A program made the translations under genes and the position numbers. A DNA stretch of 64,000 nucleotides from Bradyrhizobium sp. SRS-191 (GTDB lineage Bacteria; Pseudomonadota; Alphaproteobacteria; Rhizobiales; Xanthobacteraceae), in the NCBI RefSeq assembly GCF_024586915.1, contig NZ_JANBVS010000025.1, positions 30,423 to 94,422 on the forward strand. The letters are read 5' to 3'. The notes beneath the pieces were generated by a model, which made no database searches, was not told the origin of the DNA, and was given only the letters and a program-made list of their open reading frames with translations. How positions within the stretch are numbered: the first letter of the stretch is position 1; the number at the start of each line of letters is the position of its first letter. Shown one piece after another: positions 62,547 to 64,000 of the stretch.

Positions 62547-63794
62547 ATGCCGACGATCCTGTTCGAGAATGCTTCGCTGCTCGATCCGCTGCAGCCCGAA
62601 TTGAGCGAGGGGGTGCATGTGCTGGTCGAGGACAGCGTGATCAAGGAGGTCTCGGACAGGCCGTTGCAGGCGACCGCGGGGCAGAGGATCGACCTCAAGG
62701 GCAAGACGCTGATGCCTGGCCTGATCGACCTGCATGTGCATGCGATCGCGGTCGAGCTCAACCTGGCGCAGCAGGTGCAGATGCCGAACGTGCTGGTCAC
62801 CTTGCGCTCGGCTCTTCTGCTGCGTGGCATGCTGCGGCGGGGGTTCACCACGGTGCGTGATGCCGGCGGTGCCGGCTACCCGCTTAAACAGGCGGTCGAC
62901 ACCGGGATTACCGAGGGCCCGCGGCTGTTCGTCTCCGGCCGCGCGCTGAGCCAGACCGGCGGTCACGGCGACATGCGCGCGCGCACCGATTTCCTCTCCG
63001 ACAACGCCCCGTGCCCCTGCTGCGTCCGGGTCGGCGCGCTGGCGCGCGTGGCCGACGGTGTCGACGGAGTGCGCAAGGCGGTGCGCGAGGAGCTGCAGAT
63101 GGGCGCCGATCAGATCAAGATCATGGCCTCCGGCGGCGTGGCCTCGCCGACCGACCCGGTCGGCGCATTCGGCTATTCCGAGGACGAGATCCGCGCCATT
63201 GTCGCCGAGGCGAGGGGACGCGGCACCTATGTGCTGGCCCATGCCTACACGGCGGAGGCGATCGCGCGCGCGGTGCGCTGTGGCGTGCGCACCATCGAGC
63301 ACGGCAATCTCGTCGACCTTCCAACGGCGCGCCTGATGGCCGAGCACGGGGTCTATGTGATTCCGACGCTCGTCACCTACGAGGCGCTCGCCAATGAGGG
63401 GGCGCAATACGGCCTGCCGCCGGAGAGCGTCGCCAAGATTGCCGACGTGCGCGACGCCGGCCTGCGCTCGCTGGAGATCTATCGCGAAGCCGGCGTCAAG
63501 ATGGGCTATGGCAGCGACCTCCTCGGCCCGTCGCAGCGGCTGCAGAGCGACGAATTCCGGATTCGCGCCGAGATCCTCGGCCCGCGCGAGGCGATTGCGA
63601 GCGCCACGGTTGTCGGGGCCGAAGTGCTCGGCATGGCAGGCAAGCTCGGGCGGATCCAGCCCGGCGCGATCGCCGATCTCCTCGTCGTCGACGGCAATCC
63701 GCTGCGCGACATCTCCTGTCTGCTCGGCCAAGGCGACCGCATTCCCCTGGTGATGAAGGCCGGCAAGATCCACAGCGACAGGCTGAACGCCTGA
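62547..63794 (+). CDS. Metal-dependent amidohydrolase (prolidase/imidazolonepropionase-like)
   Basis: ATG 62547 has an AAGGAAA site 7 bp upstream; the longer open frame covers unrelated sequence. The 415-residue product begins with the small beta domain (TILFENASLLDP) and then LMPGLIDLHVHAI with the HxH ligands. Lys in QIKIMASGGV, His in LAHAYT and TIEHGNL, and Asp in GYGSDLLGPS complete a dinuclear amidohydrolase site as in the Xaa-Pro dipeptidase-like group. It may cleave an amide or ring bond late in the pathway. The gap and hairpins before it suggest separate expression. Confidence 0.9.
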   Translation: MPTILFENASLLDPLQPELSEGVHVLVEDSVIKEVSDRPLQATAGQRIDLKGKTLMPGLIDLHVHAIAVELNLAQQVQMPNVLVTLRSALLLRGMLRRGFTTVRDAGGAGYPLKQAVDTGITEGPRLFVSGRALSQTGGHGDMRARTDFLSDNAPCPCCVRVGALARVADGVDGVRKAVREELQMGADQIKIMASGGVASPTDPVGAFGYSEDEIRAIVAEARGRGTYVLAHAYTAEAIARAVRCGVRTIEHGNLVDLPTARLMAEHGVYVIPTLVTYEALANEGAQYGLPPESVAKIADVRDAGLRSLEIYREAGVKMGYGSDLLGPSQRLQSDEFRIRAEILGPREAIASATVVGAEVLGMAGKLGRIQPGAIADLLVVDGNPLRDISCLLGQGDRIPLVMKAGKIHSDRLNA

Positions 63795-63867
63795 AGGCTC
63801 CTGTCACTCGAGGGCGGCCGCCTGCCGATCCCGCGAGACGCACGACCACAGCCTCGCGACGCCTCTC

Positions 63868-64000
63868 GCGTCCGAGCTGTGCGGATCGTTTCGCCCTTCA
63901 TGAAGAGAGGGCGCGGGGAATGCCGGGTGCCGGCCGCACCCATGGCCCGCCTGCGAAAAAAATGCAGGCGGCAGGAACCACAGGTTCAGCCGAGACGACC
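63868..64000. repeat. Structured intergenic repeat, copy B (cut by window end)
   Basis: This copy matches copy A (from 3965) in the same orientation nearly base for base over about 130 bp, with one single-base indel in the first part and scattered changes. It contains the arm GCGCGGGGAATGCCGGG (63911-63927) and the inner hairpin CCGCCTGC/GCAGGCGG (63947-63954 with 63964-63971) with a changed 9-nt loop. The second 17-bp arm lies beyond the window. It starts about 75 bp after the last gene. Confidence 0.75.

Overview
The window looks like chromosomal DNA of a Bradyrhizobium-type alphaproteobacterium. The supports are a high G+C content, strong GC3 bias (which makes long false antisense frames), an ExoP-type polysaccharide kinase, and a very large complement of ABC uptake systems typical of soil rhizobia. 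This assignment is an inference from gene content; no rRNA or tRNA gene was seen.

Layout. (1) 1-3619, surface polysaccharide: the 3' end of an OpgC-like membrane acyltransferase, a small ExoX/SyrA-like membrane protein, and a convergent ExoP-like tyrosine autokinase with an AT-rich upstream region. (2) 3620-4702, non-coding, with a highly structured repeat (copy A); copy B lies at the right end (63868 onward), in the same orientation. (3) 4703-7403: an RraA-like aldolase divergent from a LysR regulator, and an orphan amino-acid binding protein. (4) 7465-22359, a sugar-alcohol or sugar-acid locus controlled by a SorC-type regulator. A leftward kinase/HAD/aldolase operon diverges from a rightward operon with a Tat-exported binding protein, two permeases, two non-identical ATPases, an EryA-like FGGY kinase, a 2-hydroxyacid dehydrogenase, a class II aldolase and a GlpD/EryB-like dehydrogenase. 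(5) 22407-34945, amino compound catabolism: two DAO-family oxidases, two HAD hydrolases, a GNAT, a class III aminotransferase, a Dpp/Opp-type transporter with a fused double ATPase, and an Lrp/AsnC regulator. (6) 35000-39723: a complete ribose-type ABC transporter behind a perfect LacI-family operator, with no local LacI gene. (7) 40211-63794: a very long, mostly overlapping rightward gene set.

Region 7 is the most unusual part. It starts with a branched-chain-type binding protein and an AraC regulator. Next comes a 29-codon leader ORF coupled to livH, then livM, livG, and a livF whose product is fused to a Tm-1/UPF0261 domain. These are followed by the partner PEP-hydrolase-like TIM barrel, a giant flotillin-like SPFH protein with 44-residue repeats, and two SRPBCC proteins. 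A molybdenum hydroxylase comes next (FAD subunit, 2Fe-2S subunit, and a large subunit split into two genes), with CoxD-like MoxR and CoxE-like VWA maturation proteins. The set ends with five hydrolase or reductase genes: an amidohydrolase, a metallo-beta-lactamase lactonase, an SMP-30/isochorismatase-fold fusion, an AzoR-like reductase and a prolidase-like amidohydrolase.

The order suggests uptake of a small organic compound, hydroxylation by a membrane-associated Mo-enzyme, then ring or lactone opening and amide hydrolysis. The substrate is not evident. The combination with flotillin and Tm-1 modules is the best candidate here for an undescribed system.
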